A DNA stretch of 64,000 nucleotides, from contig CAMYLT010000008.1 of the NCBI GenBank assembly GCA_947259505.1, positions 612,544-676,543 of the forward strand, given 5' to 3'. Numbering within the stretch: the first letter of the stretch is position 1; the number at the start of each line of letters is the position of its first letter. Source of the stretch: an uncultured Porticoccus sp. (GTDB lineage Bacteria; Pseudomonadota; Gammaproteobacteria; Pseudomonadales; Porticoccaceae). Both the position numbers and the translations under genes were made by a program. Shown in pieces: positions 47,243 through 57,634 of this stretch. Below the pieces are notes generated by a model, which was given only the letters and a program-made list of their open reading frames with translations, did not search any database and was not told the DNA's origin.

Positions 47243-48475
47243 TTAAATTTCGAGTAAAATCTTAGCTGGATTCTCGATCATCTCCTTGATCGCAACCAGG
47301 AACTGCACCGCCTCTTTTCCATCGATCAATCGGTGATCATAAGATAGGGCAAGATACATAATCGGACGGATAACAATTTGGCCCTTCTCTACAACCGGGC
47401 GATCCTGGATTTTGTGCATACCCAAAATAGCGGTCTGTGGAGGATTCAAAATGGGCGTGGAAAGCAATGAGCCAAATACACCACCATTTGTAATAGTGAA
47501 TGTGCCACCAGTCATTTCTTCAATGGTCAACTTGCCGTCGCGTGCACGCGCACCAAACTCAGCGATCGTGCTTTCAATTTCAGCAATGCCCATATTATCG
47601 GCATCACGCAGTACCGGAACCACTAGACCTTTGTCGGTGGAAACTGCCACTCCAACGTCCTGATAACCATGATAAACAATATCATTGCCATCAAGAGAAG
47701 CATTAACTGCGGGGAAACGCTTCAGCGCTTCAGTCGCAGCGCGCACAAAGAAACCCATGAAACCGAGACGGGTACCATTGTGTACCTTGGTAAAGGTATC
47801 TTTAAATTCTGCACGCAGCGCCATGATGCGGTGCATATCCACTTCGTTGAAAGTGGTCAGCATAGCGGTTGACTGGGTAACCTGAAGCAACCGATCGGCA
47901 ATGCGCGCGCGCATACGGGTCATAGGCACACGCTTTTCAACACGATCACCTGCTGCTATAGGTACGACTGATGCGGCAACGGGTGCGGCAGTAGGAGGCT
48001 GAACCGCTGCTGGCGGCGGCGTAGTCGCGGCAGGAGCAGCCGCTGGTGCTTGCCAGCCCACGATATCTTCTTTGGTGATACGACCGTCTTTGCCAGTACC
48101 GGAAACCTGTTTAAGGTCGATACCCTTTTCTTCAGCCAGCTTACGCGCAGCTGGACTTGCGACTTTATCACCTTGATCGTCAGATTCAGGCTCATCAGCA
48201 ACGGCTGTCGGCGCAGCAGCTGGTGCGGCTTCAACTGCACCCGCAACCACTTTAGCAATCACTTCATTGCTAAGAACTACATCGCCCTCTTCTTTGAAGA
48301 CTTCCTGCAACACACCATCCGCAGGCGCAACCACCTCAAGCACAACCTTGTCTGTTTCAATATCCACCAGCAACTCGTCACGAACAACGGTATCACCAGG
48401 CTGCTTGTGCCATGTAGCAATATTTCCTTCCTGTACGGACTCTGGGAAGGTAGGTGCCTTAATTTCAATGCTCAT
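47243..48475 (-). CDS. sucB: 2-oxoglutarate dehydrogenase E2, dihydrolipoyl succinyltransferase
   Basis: A 410-aa core subunit of the complex. The N-terminal lipoyl domain has its Lys in [11 protein letters not shown]. An Ala/Pro-rich linker, the E3-binding domain ([16 protein letters not shown], then [14 protein letters not shown]), a second Ala/Pro linker, and the catalytic domain with [16 protein letters not shown] (catalytic His and Asp) follow. It lies between sucA and lpd with short gaps. Confidence 0.97.
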   Translation of the reverse strand: MSIEIKAPTFPESVQEGNIATWHKQPGDTVVRDELLVDIETDKVVLEVVAPADGVLQEVFKEEGDVVLSNEVIAKVVAGAVEAAPAAAPTAVADEPESDDQGDKVASPAARKLAEEKGIDLKQVSGTGKDGRITKEDIVGWQAPAAAPAATTPPPAAVQPPTAAPVAASVVPIAAGDRVEKRVPMTRMRARIADRLLQVTQSTAMLTTFNEVDMHRIMALRAEFKDTFTKVHNGTRLGFMGFFVRAATEALKRFPAVNASLDGNDIVYHGYQDVGVAVSTDKGLVVPVLRDADNMGIAEIESTIAEFGARARDGKLTIEEMTGGTFTITNGGVFGSLLSTPILNPPQTAILGMHKIQDRPVVEKGQIVIRPIMYLALSYDHRLIDGKEAVQFLVAIKEMIENPAKILLEI

Positions 48476-48515
48476 TTTTTATCATTTCCTTTGTCAAGGA
48501 TGACCAACCGGCCAC

Positions 48516-51347
48516 TTAAAAACTCAATGCTTCGTTAACGAATCTTGTCTGTTCTTCCAGGTGCGCCGACATATAGCCCGCCGCCGGAGCTGCAGATGCC
48601 GGTCGTCCCACGTAGCGCATAGGCAAAGAACTGTCAAAGCGATCAATCACTGCACGCATATGGTGCTGACTGTTATACCAAACGCCCTGGTTGATCGGAC
48701 ACTCCTGACACCAGACAAACTCCTCCAGTGAAGAGTACTGCTTAAAGACCTGCAACAGTGCCTCATCCGGAAAGGGGTAAAGCTGTTCGATACGCACTAT
48801 GGCGATGTCATTGATGTCGCGGGCCATACGCTCTTCCAGGAGATGGTAGTACACCTTGCCTGAGCAGAGAATCAGCCGACGCGCCTTCTTCGGATCAATC
48901 TCGGCATCACCGATAACGGTTTGGAACTCCCCATTAGCCAGGTCTTCCAGAGAGGAGGTGGCCAACTTGTGCCGTAATATCCACTTTGGACTCATGACAA
49001 TCAGCGGACGACGCATCGGCCTTATAGCTTGGCGGCGCAACATATGGAACATCTGGGCAGGCGTCGTGGGAATGCATACTTGAATATTGTGTTCTGCACA
49101 AAGCTGCAGGAAACGCTCCAAACGTGCAGATGAGTGTTCTGGACCCTGCCCTTCATAACCGTGAGGCAACAACATGGTTAGGCCACAGAGCCTACCCCAC
49201 TTGTGTTCGCCACTGGTAATGAACTGATCAATTACAACCTGTGCGCCATTGGCAAAATCACCAAACTGGGCTTCCCAGATAACCAACCCTTTCGGCGCAG
49301 TTGTCGAATAACCATACTCGAAACCGAGCACTGCCTCCTCTGACAGGAAGGAGTCGTAGATCTCAAAAGCCGGTTGATCCGGAGAGAGATGCTTGAGCGG
49401 CGTATAAGGCTCTCCATTTTTCTGGTTATATACCACGGCATGCCGGTGTGAGAAAGTGCCTCGACCGATATCCTGACCGGTCATACGGATGGGATAACCC
49501 TGCTCTAGTAACGTGGCATAAGCGAGCAGTTCACCCATACCCCAGTTTAGCTCCAGAGCCCCGCCAGCCATTTTGTGGCGGTCATCGTAGATCTTCTCTA
49601 CCTGGCGCTGCACAACGATACCCTCCGGCACATGACACATGCGGGTCGCAACGTCTTTAAGTGCTGTTAGCGGATAGCCAGTATCAACGGGCGTGGTCCA
49701 CTCATGGCCAAGGTATGGGGTCCAGTCAACAAACAGCGCGTCATCCGGCTCAGAGACCAGCTTGTTAACCACATTTTCACCACGATCGAGGACATCCCGA
49801 TAATTGGTGAGCATGCTATCGGCATCTGTTTTAGAAAGGACATCCTCACTCACCAGCTGAGTCGCGTAGAGTTCTCGCGTGGTTTTGTGTTTTTTGATGG
49901 CCTTATACATCAAAGGCTGAGTAGACGAGGGTTCGTCGGTTTCGTTATGCCCTCTTCTACGGTAACAAACCAGATCGATAACAATGTCTTTCTTGAATTG
50001 ATAGCGATAGTCCATTGCCAAAAAAGTCGTAAACATTACGGCATCCGGATCATCACCATTAACGTGGATGATCGGCGCCTGAACCATTTTTGCAATATCA
50101 GTACAGTATTCAGTAGAACGGCTATCCTCTTGCCGGTTTGTCGTAAAGCCAACCTGGTTATTGATAACCAGGTGCACAGATCCACCGGTTTTGTATCCGC
50201 GGAGTTGTGACATCTGCAGGGTTTCCATCACCACACCCTGTCCAGCAAAAGCTGCGTCGCCATGTGCAATGATCGGTACAACCTGGTTGCCCTCTGGGTC
50301 GACACGACGATCTTGGCGTGCGCGGGCAGAACCTTCTACTACCGGAGACACGATTTCGAGGTGAGAGGGGTTAAATCCCAGAGCCAAGTGAACTTCGCCG
50401 CCAGGGGTCATGACGTTGGAGGAGAAACCCTGGTGATACTTCACATCGCCAGAAGTATCAACGTGACGCTTACCTTCGAATTCAGCAAACAGGTCGGCGG
50501 GACTTTTACCCAAGACATTAACCAGCACATTCAGGCGACCACGGTGTGCCATTGCGAGCACAATCTCTTTCGCGCCATATTCACCTGCGCGTTCAACTAG
50601 GCCATCTAGCATCGGGATCAGTGATTCTGCACCTTCAAGTCCAAAACGCTTGGTGCCGGGATACTTGGAATCCAAATGGCGCTCCAATCCTTCTGCAGCC
50701 GAAAGTCGTTGCAGCACATGCTTGCGCATGTTGTTGTCATAGGTCGGCCTGGACCGGACACTTTCCAAGCGCTGCTGTAACCACTGCTTCTCAGCGAGAT
50801 CAGTAATATGCATCAACTCCACACCAACATGACGGCAGTAGGTTTCTTCCAGTGCAGAAATAATCTCCTGCAGAGTCGCCTCTTGCTTGCCAATAAACAG
50901 TGTGCCGCACTGGAATGTAGTATCCAGATCAGCTTCTGTCAGGCCGTGATAGGTCAGTTGCAAATCAGGTACTTGCTCTCGCTTCATAAGCCCCAGAGGA
51001 TCAAGGCTCGCCTGTTGGTGGCCACGGTTCCGGTATGAGCTGATCAACTGCAGTACTTTGACTTGTTTCCGCTCGTGCTCGACGTGCACACCGCCAGAAC
51101 CCGGCGCAGGGACCGGACGCGCCCGTCTACGACCCAACAACTCGAAATAATTCTGGATAGTGGCGTGAGAGACATCAGCGCCAGAATGGCCGTCTACTCG
51201 GGGAAGAGAATCAAAGAATGAGCGCCACTCATCGGGCACAGCATTGGGGTCGTGAAGGTAGGTTTCGTATAAATCTTCGATGTATGCGGCATTCCCACCA
51301 GAAAGATGGGAGGAGCGCAAGAATTGCTGCATGATGCTTTCAGGCAT
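48516..51347 (-). CDS. sucA: 2-oxoglutarate dehydrogenase E1
   Basis: A 943-aa thiamine-diphosphate enzyme that decarboxylates 2-oxoglutarate and transfers the succinyl group to E2. It has the N-terminal SucB-binding segment (SGGNAAYIEDLYETY), the LAMAHRGRLNVL and GDAAFAGQGVV motifs, the ThDP region YRRRGHNETDEPS, and EAQFGDFANGAQ. The ATG at 51347 has an AGGGAA site. It is about 90 bp behind sdhB, with no terminator seen between them. Confidence 0.97.
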   Translation of the reverse strand: MPESIMQQFLRSSHLSGGNAAYIEDLYETYLHDPNAVPDEWRSFFDSLPRVDGHSGADVSHATIQNYFELLGRRRARPVPAPGSGGVHVEHERKQVKVLQLISSYRNRGHQQASLDPLGLMKREQVPDLQLTYHGLTEADLDTTFQCGTLFIGKQEATLQEIISALEETYCRHVGVELMHITDLAEKQWLQQRLESVRSRPTYDNNMRKHVLQRLSAAEGLERHLDSKYPGTKRFGLEGAESLIPMLDGLVERAGEYGAKEIVLAMAHRGRLNVLVNVLGKSPADLFAEFEGKRHVDTSGDVKYHQGFSSNVMTPGGEVHLALGFNPSHLEIVSPVVEGSARARQDRRVDPEGNQVVPIIAHGDAAFAGQGVVMETLQMSQLRGYKTGGSVHLVINNQVGFTTNRQEDSRSTEYCTDIAKMVQAPIIHVNGDDPDAVMFTTFLAMDYRYQFKKDIVIDLVCYRRRGHNETDEPSSTQPLMYKAIKKHKTTRELYATQLVSEDVLSKTDADSMLTNYRDVLDRGENVVNKLVSEPDDALFVDWTPYLGHEWTTPVDTGYPLTALKDVATRMCHVPEGIVVQRQVEKIYDDRHKMAGGALELNWGMGELLAYATLLEQGYPIRMTGQDIGRGTFSHRHAVVYNQKNGEPYTPLKHLSPDQPAFEIYDSFLSEEAVLGFEYGYSTTAPKGLVIWEAQFGDFANGAQVVIDQFITSGEHKWGRLCGLTMLLPHGYEGQGPEHSSARLERFLQLCAEHNIQVCIPTTPAQMFHMLRRQAIRPMRRPLIVMSPKWILRHKLATSSLEDLANGEFQTVIGDAEIDPKKARRLILCSGKVYYHLLEERMARDINDIAIVRIEQLYPFPDEALLQVFKQYSSLEEFVWCQECPINQGVWYNSQHHMRAVIDRFDSSLPMRYVGRPASAAPAAGYMSAHLEEQTRFVNEALSF

Positions 51348-51437
51348 CGAAAGGTTCCCTATAAATTGAAAACTGGATCATCAAGGCCCTCCTCCAAGGG
51401 AGGGCCTGACGGGTTGTGATTATTATGCACCAGCACG

Positions 51438-52142
51438 TTATGTAGCACTTCTCAGCAACATATTTCTAATGTGTCCGATCGCCTTGGTGGGATTTAACCC
51501 TTTAGGACAAACTGACACACAGTTCTGGATACCATGACAACGAAACACGCTGAAGGGGTCATCCAGGTTTGACAGACGATTCTCAGTATCCGTGTCACGA
51601 CTATCAATCAGGAAACGGTATGCCTGTAGCAACCCTGCGGGACCGATAAACTTGTCTGGATTCCACCAGAATGAAGGACAGCTGGTTGAACAGCAGGCAC
51701 AGAGGATACATTCATACAAGCCATCCAGCTTGGCGCGTTCTTCAGGCGACTGCAGACGTTCAATGGCCGGTGCCGGTTCATTGTTAACCAAGTACGGTTG
51801 GATTTTCTCGTATTGCGCATAGAACTGGCTCATATCAATAACCAGGTCGCGGATAACCGGCAGGCCAGGCAGCGGACGCAGCACCAACTTGTCACCCTTC
51901 AAGCAGGTAGACACTGGGGTAATACAGGCCAAGCCATTTTTGCCACCCATATTCATCCCATCAGAACCGCATACACCTTCGCGGCAAGAACGACGATAGG
52001 CCAATGAGGAATCCTGAGCTTTAAGCAACTCCAACACATCCAACACCATCAGGTCCTTGCCAGCGGTGTCCACTTCATAATCCTGCATGTACGGCGCATT
52101 GTCCGTTTCAGGGTTGTAACGATAAATGCTTACTTTCAACAT
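51438..52142 (-). CDS. sdhB: Succinate dehydrogenase iron-sulfur subunit
   Basis: A 234-aa subunit with three iron-sulfur clusters: [2Fe-2S] from CREGVCGSDGMN with a later Cys, then CILCACCSTSCPSFWWN and CHGIQNCVSVCPKGLNP for the [4Fe-4S] and [3Fe-4S] clusters. It passes electrons from SdhA to ubiquinone. It starts at ATG 52142, 16 bp after sdhA. Confidence 0.97.
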   Translation of the reverse strand: MLKVSIYRYNPETDNAPYMQDYEVDTAGKDLMVLDVLELLKAQDSSLAYRRSCREGVCGSDGMNMGGKNGLACITPVSTCLKGDKLVLRPLPGLPVIRDLVIDMSQFYAQYEKIQPYLVNNEPAPAIERLQSPEERAKLDGLYECILCACCSTSCPSFWWNPDKFIGPAGLLQAYRFLIDSRDTDTENRLSNLDDPFSVFRCHGIQNCVSVCPKGLNPTKAIGHIRNMLLRSAT

Positions 52143-52158
52143 GGCTCACTAACCTTTT

Positions 52159-53931
52159 TTAGTAGGTACGCGCCTTCGGTGCGAAGGCTTCCATGGTTTT
52201 GGGTGTGAAGTTCACGCCGCGCTTACCCACAGTTTTGTTGGTGGGGAAGTACACAGAGTGACACAGCCAGTTTTTATCATCGCGATCCGCAAAGTCTTCG
52301 CGGGCGTGGGCGCCGCGACTCTCTTTACGCTCTTCTGCAGTGATGGCTGTTGCTTCAGCAACCTCTAGCAGGTTTTGCAGTTCCAAAGCTTCAATACGAG
52401 CCGTGTTATAGGCATTACTCTTATCATCAAGACGCACATTTTCAATGCGAGGACGCAGTGCTTGAAGCTTTTTAATACCTTCCTGCATGAAATCACCACG
52501 GCGAAACACGCCAAAGTGGTTCTGCATAATGTTTTGTAACTCGGTACGCAGCTCTGCTGCACCTTCACCATCATTGCTGGTGTTAATGCGATTGAGGCGA
52601 GCCATCGCGGCATCAATATCCGCATCAGTAGCATCTTTCAGATCAATACCTTCACGAAGTGATTTCTCGATAAACAGGCCTGATGCACGACCAAACACCA
52701 CCAGGTCAAGTAGTGAGTTACCACCCAAGCGGTTTGCACCGTGTACAGATACACAGGCCACTTCACCGCAAGCGTAAAGGCCTTCAATTACCGTGTCATT
52801 ACCATTTTCGTCTAAGGTCAATGCCTGACCGGAAACATTGGTGGGAATACCGCCCATCATGTAGTGACAAGTGGGCACAACCGGGATTGGCTCTTTAACA
52901 GGATCGGCGTGTGCAAAAGTGCGTGACAGCTCGCAGATACCGGGCAGACGACTTTCCAGCACTTCCTCACCCAAGTGATCGAGCTTCAAAAATACGTGAT
53001 CGCCATTTTCGCCACAACCACGTCCATCTAGAATCTCAAGCACCATCGAACGCGCAACAACATCCCGGCCAGCAAGATCTTTGGCATTCGGAGCATAACG
53101 CTCCATAAAACGCTCACCGTCTTTATTAATCAGGTAACCGCCTTCTCCTCGACAGCCTTCTGTCACCAGTACACCAGCGCCAGCAATACCCGTCGGGTGG
53201 AACTGCCACATTTCAATGTCCTGCACAGGAAAGCCAGCACGCAGCGCCATACCAACGCCGTCGCCAGTATTGATGTGGGCGTTAGTGGTAGAAGCAAAGA
53301 TACGACCTGCTCCACCAGTAGCAAATACCGTCGCTTTTGACTTCACATAAACGGTTTCACCCGTTTCGATATTAATGGCAACCACACCAACAACAGCGTT
53401 ATCAGCATTTTTTACCAGATCAACAGCAAACCATTCATTCAGGAAGACTGTGTTGTTTTTAATATTGTTCTGATAAAGCGTGTGCAACAGTGCATGACCA
53501 GTACGGTCAGCAGCGGCACAAGTGCGAGCGGCCTGACCACCTTCACCAAAATTCTTGGATTGACCACCGAAAGGACGCTGATAAATACGGCCTTCCTCTG
53601 TGCGGGAAAACGGCAGCCCCATGTGCTCCAGCTCGAAAACGGCTTCCGGGCCAACTGAACACATATATTCAATTGCATCCTGGTCGCCGATATAGTCAGA
53701 ACCCTTGACGGTGTCATACATGTGCCAGCGCCAATCATCATTTGGGTCGTCACTGGCAATCGCACAAGTGATACCACCCTGAGCTGACACGGTGTGTGAG
53801 CGAGTTGGAAATACTTTGGTAATTACTGCAGTTTTGTAACCGGATTGAGCCAGTTGCAAGGCAGCGCGCATACCGGCACCACCACCGCCGACGATTACGC
53901 CGTCGAAAGAAATAGTTCTTACACTAGTCAT
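52159..53931 (-). CDS. sdhA: Succinate dehydrogenase flavoprotein subunit
   Basis: A 590-aa catalytic subunit with covalent FAD. It has [15 protein letters not shown], the flavin-linking His in [10 protein letters not shown], the dicarboxylate site [21 protein letters not shown], and a REDW-like C-terminal region here reading [13 protein letters not shown]. The ATG at 53931 gives the usual [11 protein letters not shown] start; the frame is open further upstream, but that would overlap sdhD. It begins 4 bp after the sdhD stop. Confidence 0.97.
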   Translation of the reverse strand: MTSVRTISFDGVIVGGGGAGMRAALQLAQSGYKTAVITKVFPTRSHTVSAQGGITCAIASDDPNDDWRWHMYDTVKGSDYIGDQDAIEYMCSVGPEAVFELEHMGLPFSRTEEGRIYQRPFGGQSKNFGEGGQAARTCAAADRTGHALLHTLYQNNIKNNTVFLNEWFAVDLVKNADNAVVGVVAINIETGETVYVKSKATVFATGGAGRIFASTTNAHINTGDGVGMALRAGFPVQDIEMWQFHPTGIAGAGVLVTEGCRGEGGYLINKDGERFMERYAPNAKDLAGRDVVARSMVLEILDGRGCGENGDHVFLKLDHLGEEVLESRLPGICELSRTFAHADPVKEPIPVVPTCHYMMGGIPTNVSGQALTLDENGNDTVIEGLYACGEVACVSVHGANRLGGNSLLDLVVFGRASGLFIEKSLREGIDLKDATDADIDAAMARLNRINTSNDGEGAAELRTELQNIMQNHFGVFRRGDFMQEGIKKLQALRPRIENVRLDDKSNAYNTARIEALELQNLLEVAEATAITAEERKESRGAHAREDFADRDDKNWLCHSVYFPTNKTVGKRGVNFTPKTMEAFAPKARTY

Positions 53932-53935
53932 GGAT

Positions 53936-54304
53936 TCAAATTCCCCAAACGATATCAAGAGCCCAGATGACATACACCAGAGTGACAGCGATCATGCCCA
54001 GCTGCAAAAAAATACGCAGCGGAGTGGCCTTTGGACCAAGCAGACGGACAGTAACGTAATCGGTCAACACTGCCCACAGACCGATCCATGCATGGATCGC
54101 AACCGACAGTACAGTCAATACGTTGAACGTCTTCATGCAGAAATGGCTGTTAAGTGCAACCCACTGGCTGTACTCCAGGTTCGGGGTAAACAGCAGATAG
54201 AAGGTAATAAAGATAGTGTAGGCCGCCAGTACAACAGCGGTAACACGCTGCAACAGCCAGTCAGACAGGCCACTGCGGCTAAAACTTGTAACGTTAGTAA
54301 TCAT
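53936..54304 (-). CDS. sdhD: Succinate dehydrogenase membrane anchor subunit SdhD
   Basis: A 122-aa protein with three membrane helices that helps bind haem b and ubiquinone. It starts [26 protein letters not shown], as in homologues, and its second helix carries HAWIGLW with the conserved His. The ATG overlaps the sdhC stop in ATGA (54301-54304). Confidence 0.94.
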   Translation of the reverse strand: MITNVTSFSRSGLSDWLLQRVTAVVLAAYTIFITFYLLFTPNLEYSQWVALNSHFCMKTFNVLTVLSVAIHAWIGLWAVLTDYVTVRLLGPKATPLRIFLQLGMIAVTLVYVIWALDIVWGI

Positions 54305-54675
54305 GCTACCCACACTCCTGCCAGCAAGATAAGAATCGCAGCGACTACCAGTACGATTTTCGCACCAAGTCGGCCACCCTCAAGGGTCTCACCTAGGCCA
54401 AAGTCCATGATCAGGTGACGAATCCCCGCTGCCATGTGGTAGGCCAATCCTGCCAGTGAAGCCCAAACTACCAATTTGCAGAAGGGGTTACCCAGGGTTT
54501 CCTTAATGGCATTGAACCCCTCTTCCGAAGAGAGGCTAGAGTCCAACAACCAAAGAAACACGGCAATGGCTCCAAATAGAACCACACCGGACACCCGGTG
54601 AAGAATGGACACGTAGGAGGTGATTGGAAGCTGAATAGTTCCAATATCGAGATTTACAGGTCTTTTCTTGTTCAC
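54301..54675 (-). CDS. sdhC: Succinate dehydrogenase cytochrome b556 subunit SdhC
   Basis: A 124-aa protein with three membrane helices. It begins MNKKRPVNLDI, then has SILHRVSGVVLF with the quinone-site residues, and the haem-ligand region HMAAGIRHLIMD. It is the first gene of the sdh-suc operon, 102 bp from its promoter. Confidence 0.96.
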   Translation of the reverse strand: MNKKRPVNLDIGTIQLPITSYVSILHRVSGVVLFGAIAVFLWLLDSSLSSEEGFNAIKETLGNPFCKLVVWASLAGLAYHMAAGIRHLIMDFGLGETLEGGRLGAKIVLVVAAILILLAGVWVA

Positions 54676-54777
54676 GGTATATACACCTTACTATCTGCAC
54701 GGCTGAAAGCAGAGTTAAATGCAAAGCAGGGAAATCGGCAACACCACCGTCGGCGTGCCGGGCTAGATCGGGCGGAA

Positions 54778-54806
54778 ATTATAGGAGCATTGAAACTTGA
54801 TTACAA
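54778..54806 (-). promoter_or_regulatory. Sigma-70 promoter of sdhCDAB-sucAB-lpd-sucCD
   Basis: On the minus strand TTGTAA (54806-54801), a 17-bp spacer and a perfect TATAAT (54783-54778). Confidence 0.75.
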
Positions 54807-54892
54807 TTAAACTGTAGTCGAATTACATAAACCCTCGATACAGCATAGCGCCGACAGATACCGGCTATTCACTGCATCAATTCATAGTTAAA

Positions 54893-54920
54893 TTGACAAT
54901 TACTGCGAGAAAGCTATAGT
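54893..54920 (+). promoter_or_regulatory. Sigma-70 promoter of gltA
   Basis: A perfect TTGACA (54893-54898), a 16-bp spacer and TATAGT (54915-54920), giving a leader of about 80 nt before the gltA ATG. Confidence 0.8.
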
Positions 54921-55007
54921 TTTCCGCTTCTGATAAATTTTGCTGGTCATTAGTAGGTTATCCGCTTGCTACCCTTGACCCAGATCCCTGACTCGTAGGA
55001 GAACCCA

Positions 55008-56285
55008 ATGAGCAATAAGAAGGTCCATCTTTCAGTAGAGGGCACAGACATCAACCTTGAGCTACCCATCCTGAACAGCACTCTCGGCGAAGATGTCATA
55101 GATATTTCCAAGATCCCCCAAACAGGTTGCTGGACCTACGACCCCGGCTTTGGTGCAACTGCAGCATGTGAATCAAAAATCACCTATATCGATGGTGAAA
55201 ATGGTGTTCTTCTACACCGCGGCTATCCCATCGAGCAACTAGCGGCAAAGTCTGATTATCTCGAAACCTGCTACCTGCTTCTTAACGGCGAACTTCCCTC
55301 TGTATCAGAGAAAGAAAACTTCGAGAAAATCATAGGCCAACACACTATGGTAAACCGCTCAATTGAGCAGTTTATGTCGGGTTTCCGCTATGATGCGCAC
55401 CCAATGGCGATGTTATGTGGCGTGGTTGGAGGCATGTCCTCTTTCTACCACGACTCGATGGATATTAATGATCCAGCCCATCGATTGATTACCGCTCACC
55501 GACTGATTGCAAAAATGCCAACCCTGGCAGCCATGTGCCATAAGCACTTTATTGGCCAGCCTTATATGTATCCCGACAACAGCCTGAGCTATTCCGAAAA
55601 CTTCCTCCATATGATGTTCGGCACACCTTGCGAACCCAGCAATGTTAATCCCGTGGTAGCCAAGGCCATGGACTTGCTGTTCCTGCTACACGCTGATCAC
55701 GAGCAAAACGCCTCAACATCAACTGTTCGACTGGCCGGATCTTCTGGTGCCAACCCCTTCTCCTGTATCGCGGCAGGTATCGCAGCACTGTGGGGACCTG
55801 CCCACGGCGGGGCAAACCAGGCTGTTCTGGAAATGCTGGAAGAAATTGGCGATGAAAAACATATCGACAACTTTATTAAACGCGCCAAAGACAAAGATGA
55901 TCCATTCCGCTTGATGGGCTTTGGTCACCGCGTTTACAAAAACTTTGACCCCCGCGCCAAAGTAATGAAGGAAGCTTGTGACGCTGTACTGGCCGAACTG
56001 GGCATTGAAAATGATCCTCTGTTGAAGATTGCCAAGCGTCTTGAGCAAATCGCCCTGGAAGACGAGTACTTCGTACAGAAGAAACTCTATCCGAACGTCG
56101 ACTTCTACTCTGGCATCATCATGAAAGCCATCGGTATTCCGACTGAAATGTTTACCGTCATTTTTGCCACCGGCAGAACTGTTGGCTGGATTTCTCACTG
56201 GAATGAAATGCTGAGCAATCCCTACCGTATTGGTCGTCCAAGACAGCTGTATACCGGGTCACCCAAGCGTGACTACCCCGGCTAA
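55008..56285 (+). CDS. gltA: Citrate synthase (type II, hexameric kind)
   Basis: A 425-aa enzyme that condenses oxaloacetate and acetyl-CoA. It has the N-terminal beta-strand domain of Gram-negative NADH-sensitive forms, then [37 protein letters not shown] with a catalytic His, [30 protein letters not shown] with the second His, and the final Asp/Arg region [15 protein letters not shown]. The ATG has an AGGAG site. It has its own promoter and terminator. Confidence 0.97.
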   Translation: MSNKKVHLSVEGTDINLELPILNSTLGEDVIDISKIPQTGCWTYDPGFGATAACESKITYIDGENGVLLHRGYPIEQLAAKSDYLETCYLLLNGELPSVSEKENFEKIIGQHTMVNRSIEQFMSGFRYDAHPMAMLCGVVGGMSSFYHDSMDINDPAHRLITAHRLIAKMPTLAAMCHKHFIGQPYMYPDNSLSYSENFLHMMFGTPCEPSNVNPVVAKAMDLLFLLHADHEQNASTSTVRLAGSSGANPFSCIAAGIAALWGPAHGGANQAVLEMLEEIGDEKHIDNFIKRAKDKDDPFRLMGFGHRVYKNFDPRAKVMKEACDAVLAELGIENDPLLKIAKRLEQIALEDEYFVQKKLYPNVDFYSGIIMKAIGIPTEMFTVIFATGRTVGWISHWNEMLSNPYRIGRPRQLYTGSPKRDYPG

Positions 56286-56308
56286 TTGCTGTTTGAAGAC
56301 CAGAGTCA

Positions 56309-56338
56309 AAAAAACCGCCTACATCAGGCGGTTTTTTT
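56309..56338 (+). terminator. Rho-independent terminator of gltA
   Basis: CCGCCT (56315-56320) pairs with AGGCGG (56326-56331), extended by A and T runs, and is followed by TTTTTTT. It lies 25 bp after the gltA stop. Confidence 0.9.
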
Positions 56339-56493
56339 ATGTGTTCAGCAATCGAAACGGATACTTGAGGCAATCTGAGAGGACACCCCATGTGACCAAA
56401 TAGAGTCTGTTGTGTCAGCATGCCGAGGTAGATATGCTGAACTTGACCCGCGATCACGGGTCGAATAATTGGTATTTTTTGGAGATGATAATA

Positions 56494-56922
56494 ATGAGTA
56501 TAAAACGGGTGCGAACGATAGCGGTTTCAATCGCCATGGCTTTATCAGCCATGCTCTTTACCAGCACGGTCCTTGCAGAAACAGCGAATACGCCTGAAGG
56601 TGTGGTAAAAAGTTACTATGCGGCCCTGAAGGCTCGTAAATATGGAGATGCCTACGATCTACTAACGCCTAAGATGATTGATGGCCAAACACGAAAGGAA
56701 TACGTCGACAACTGGAAAAATATTGTCCAGATGGGCTCAGTTATTCTGTATGAATACGGCGTTTCCTCTGTAGAGGTTGATGGCGATACCGCCGAAGTCA
56801 ACTCTTGGAATAGAGCCAGTGACGTATTTAATACTAAAGGCATCATTGAGAAGGAAATTGATCGGCTGAAGCTCATTGATGGCGTCTGGAAGCTGGATGC
56901 GACAGAAGTCATCATGGAATAA
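56494..56922 (+). CDS. Small periplasmic protein, NTF2/DUF4878-like
   Basis: A 142-aa secreted protein. From the ATG at 56494 (GGAG 9 nt upstream) it has a signal peptide cleaved near VLA-ET. The mature part reads as a single alpha+beta domain: TPEGVVKSYYAALKARKYGDAYDLLTP, then VEVDGDTAEVNSW and a final LIDGVWKLDATEV. This is the pattern of DUF4878/SnoaL-type folds often found in small lipoprotein or periplasmic proteins. No catalytic residues are evident. The frame opens upstream at 56410, but that start has no support. Confidence 0.65.
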   Translation: MSIKRVRTIAVSIAMALSAMLFTSTVLAETANTPEGVVKSYYAALKARKYGDAYDLLTPKMIDGQTRKEYVDNWKNIVQMGSVILYEYGVSSVEVDGDTAEVNSWNRASDVFNTKGIIEKEIDRLKLIDGVWKLDATEVIME

Positions 56923-57053
56923 CCACCCTCCACCCTGCTGCCGCTCAACTCATGGGCGGCAGCCAATCCTTCTACAACCCCTACCAACGTCCAATAGCCC
57001 CCCTTTTCCTCCTGTGGAACACTCCGACTATACCCTGGCCCCGGAGTACCAAG

Positions 57054-57461
57054 ATGCAAAAAATCCAAGCTTATCTCGTCGGCGCGTTGTTAATGTTCGG
57101 CTCAGCAACCTGGGCTGCCATTTTTGCCCAGAACGTGACATCCGTAATCGCACTCATGGCCATCCCATCACTTCTGGCCGGATATATCTACGCGACATCC
57201 CTACCACAATACGTGTGGGGTATGCTGCTGGGGGTAAGCATTTACATGATGGTTGAATTCATGATGTATGGCCCTGTCTATCAAGTAACAGGGCTCATCT
57301 ACGGCATCGGATTTTTCCTTTCTTTGGCATGCGCCTTTATTGGTTATGCCATCTTCAGATGGAAAAACACACATCTGCTAAAGTACGCAAAAAAACAAAC
57401 CAAGCAGGAAAGAAAACTAACAAATCCAAACATCCACAATGGGCGCAACTTTTGTAAGTAA
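57054..57461 (+). CDS. Small membrane protein, unknown function
   Basis: A 135-aa protein with three to four hydrophobic segments (about 4-22, 27-45, 50-68, 78-100) and a basic, Lys-rich cytoplasmic tail. The ATG at 57054 has GGAG 7 nt before it. An ORF open from 56952 adds an N-terminus unlike a membrane protein start and is not chosen. Family unknown. It ends just before a strong terminator. Confidence 0.6.
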   Translation: MQKIQAYLVGALLMFGSATWAAIFAQNVTSVIALMAIPSLLAGYIYATSLPQYVWGMLLGVSIYMMVEFMMYGPVYQVTGLIYGIGFFLSLACAFIGYAIFRWKNTHLLKYAKKQTKQERKLTNPNIHNGRNFCK

Positions 57462-57480
57462 GACATTTTATCTTCGCCAT

Positions 57481-57512
57481 AAAAAAACCCGCACCTAAGT
57501 GCGGGTTTTTTT
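57481..57512. terminator. Bidirectional terminator between the membrane protein gene and tRNA-Ala
   Basis: CCCGCAC (57488-57494) pairs with GTGCGGG (57499-57505) around a 4-nt loop, with seven A on one side and seven T on the other. It can stop both the plus-strand gene and the minus-strand tRNA transcript. Confidence 0.92.
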
Positions 57513-57515
57513 ATT

Positions 57516-57591
57516 TGGTGGAGCTAAGCGGGATCGAACCGCTGACCTCAACACTGCCAGTGTTGCGCTCTCCCAGCTGAGCTATAGCCCC
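57516..57591 (-). tRNA. tRNA-Ala(GGC)
   Basis: A 76-nt cloverleaf with encoded CCA. On the minus strand it begins GGGGCTATAGCTCAGCTGGG. The anticodon stem CAACA/TGTTG encloses CTGGCAG (anticodon GGC), the T-arm has GGTTCGATCC, and the acceptor 3' side is AGCTCCA-CCA. Confidence 0.97.
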
Positions 57592-57605
57592 GAAAGAGGT
57601 TGCGA

Positions 57606-57634
57606 ATTTTAGGTACAGACCCCCTAAGTGTCAA
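57606..57634 (-). promoter_or_regulatory. Promoter of tRNA-Ala, overlapping the gltX stop codon
   Basis: On the minus strand a perfect TTGACA (57634-57629), a 17-bp spacer and TAAAAT (57611-57606), 15 bp upstream of the tRNA. The -35 box includes the gltX termination codon (57633-57631). Confidence 0.8.

Larger units (their letters stand above)
54676..55007. other. Divergent control region sdhC / gltA
   Basis: This 332-bp gap has a promoter for each side (minus 54778-54806, plus 54893-54920), separated by about 85 bp, which allows shared regulation of citrate synthase and the rest of the cycle. No ORF and no clear operator was recognised. Confidence 0.7.
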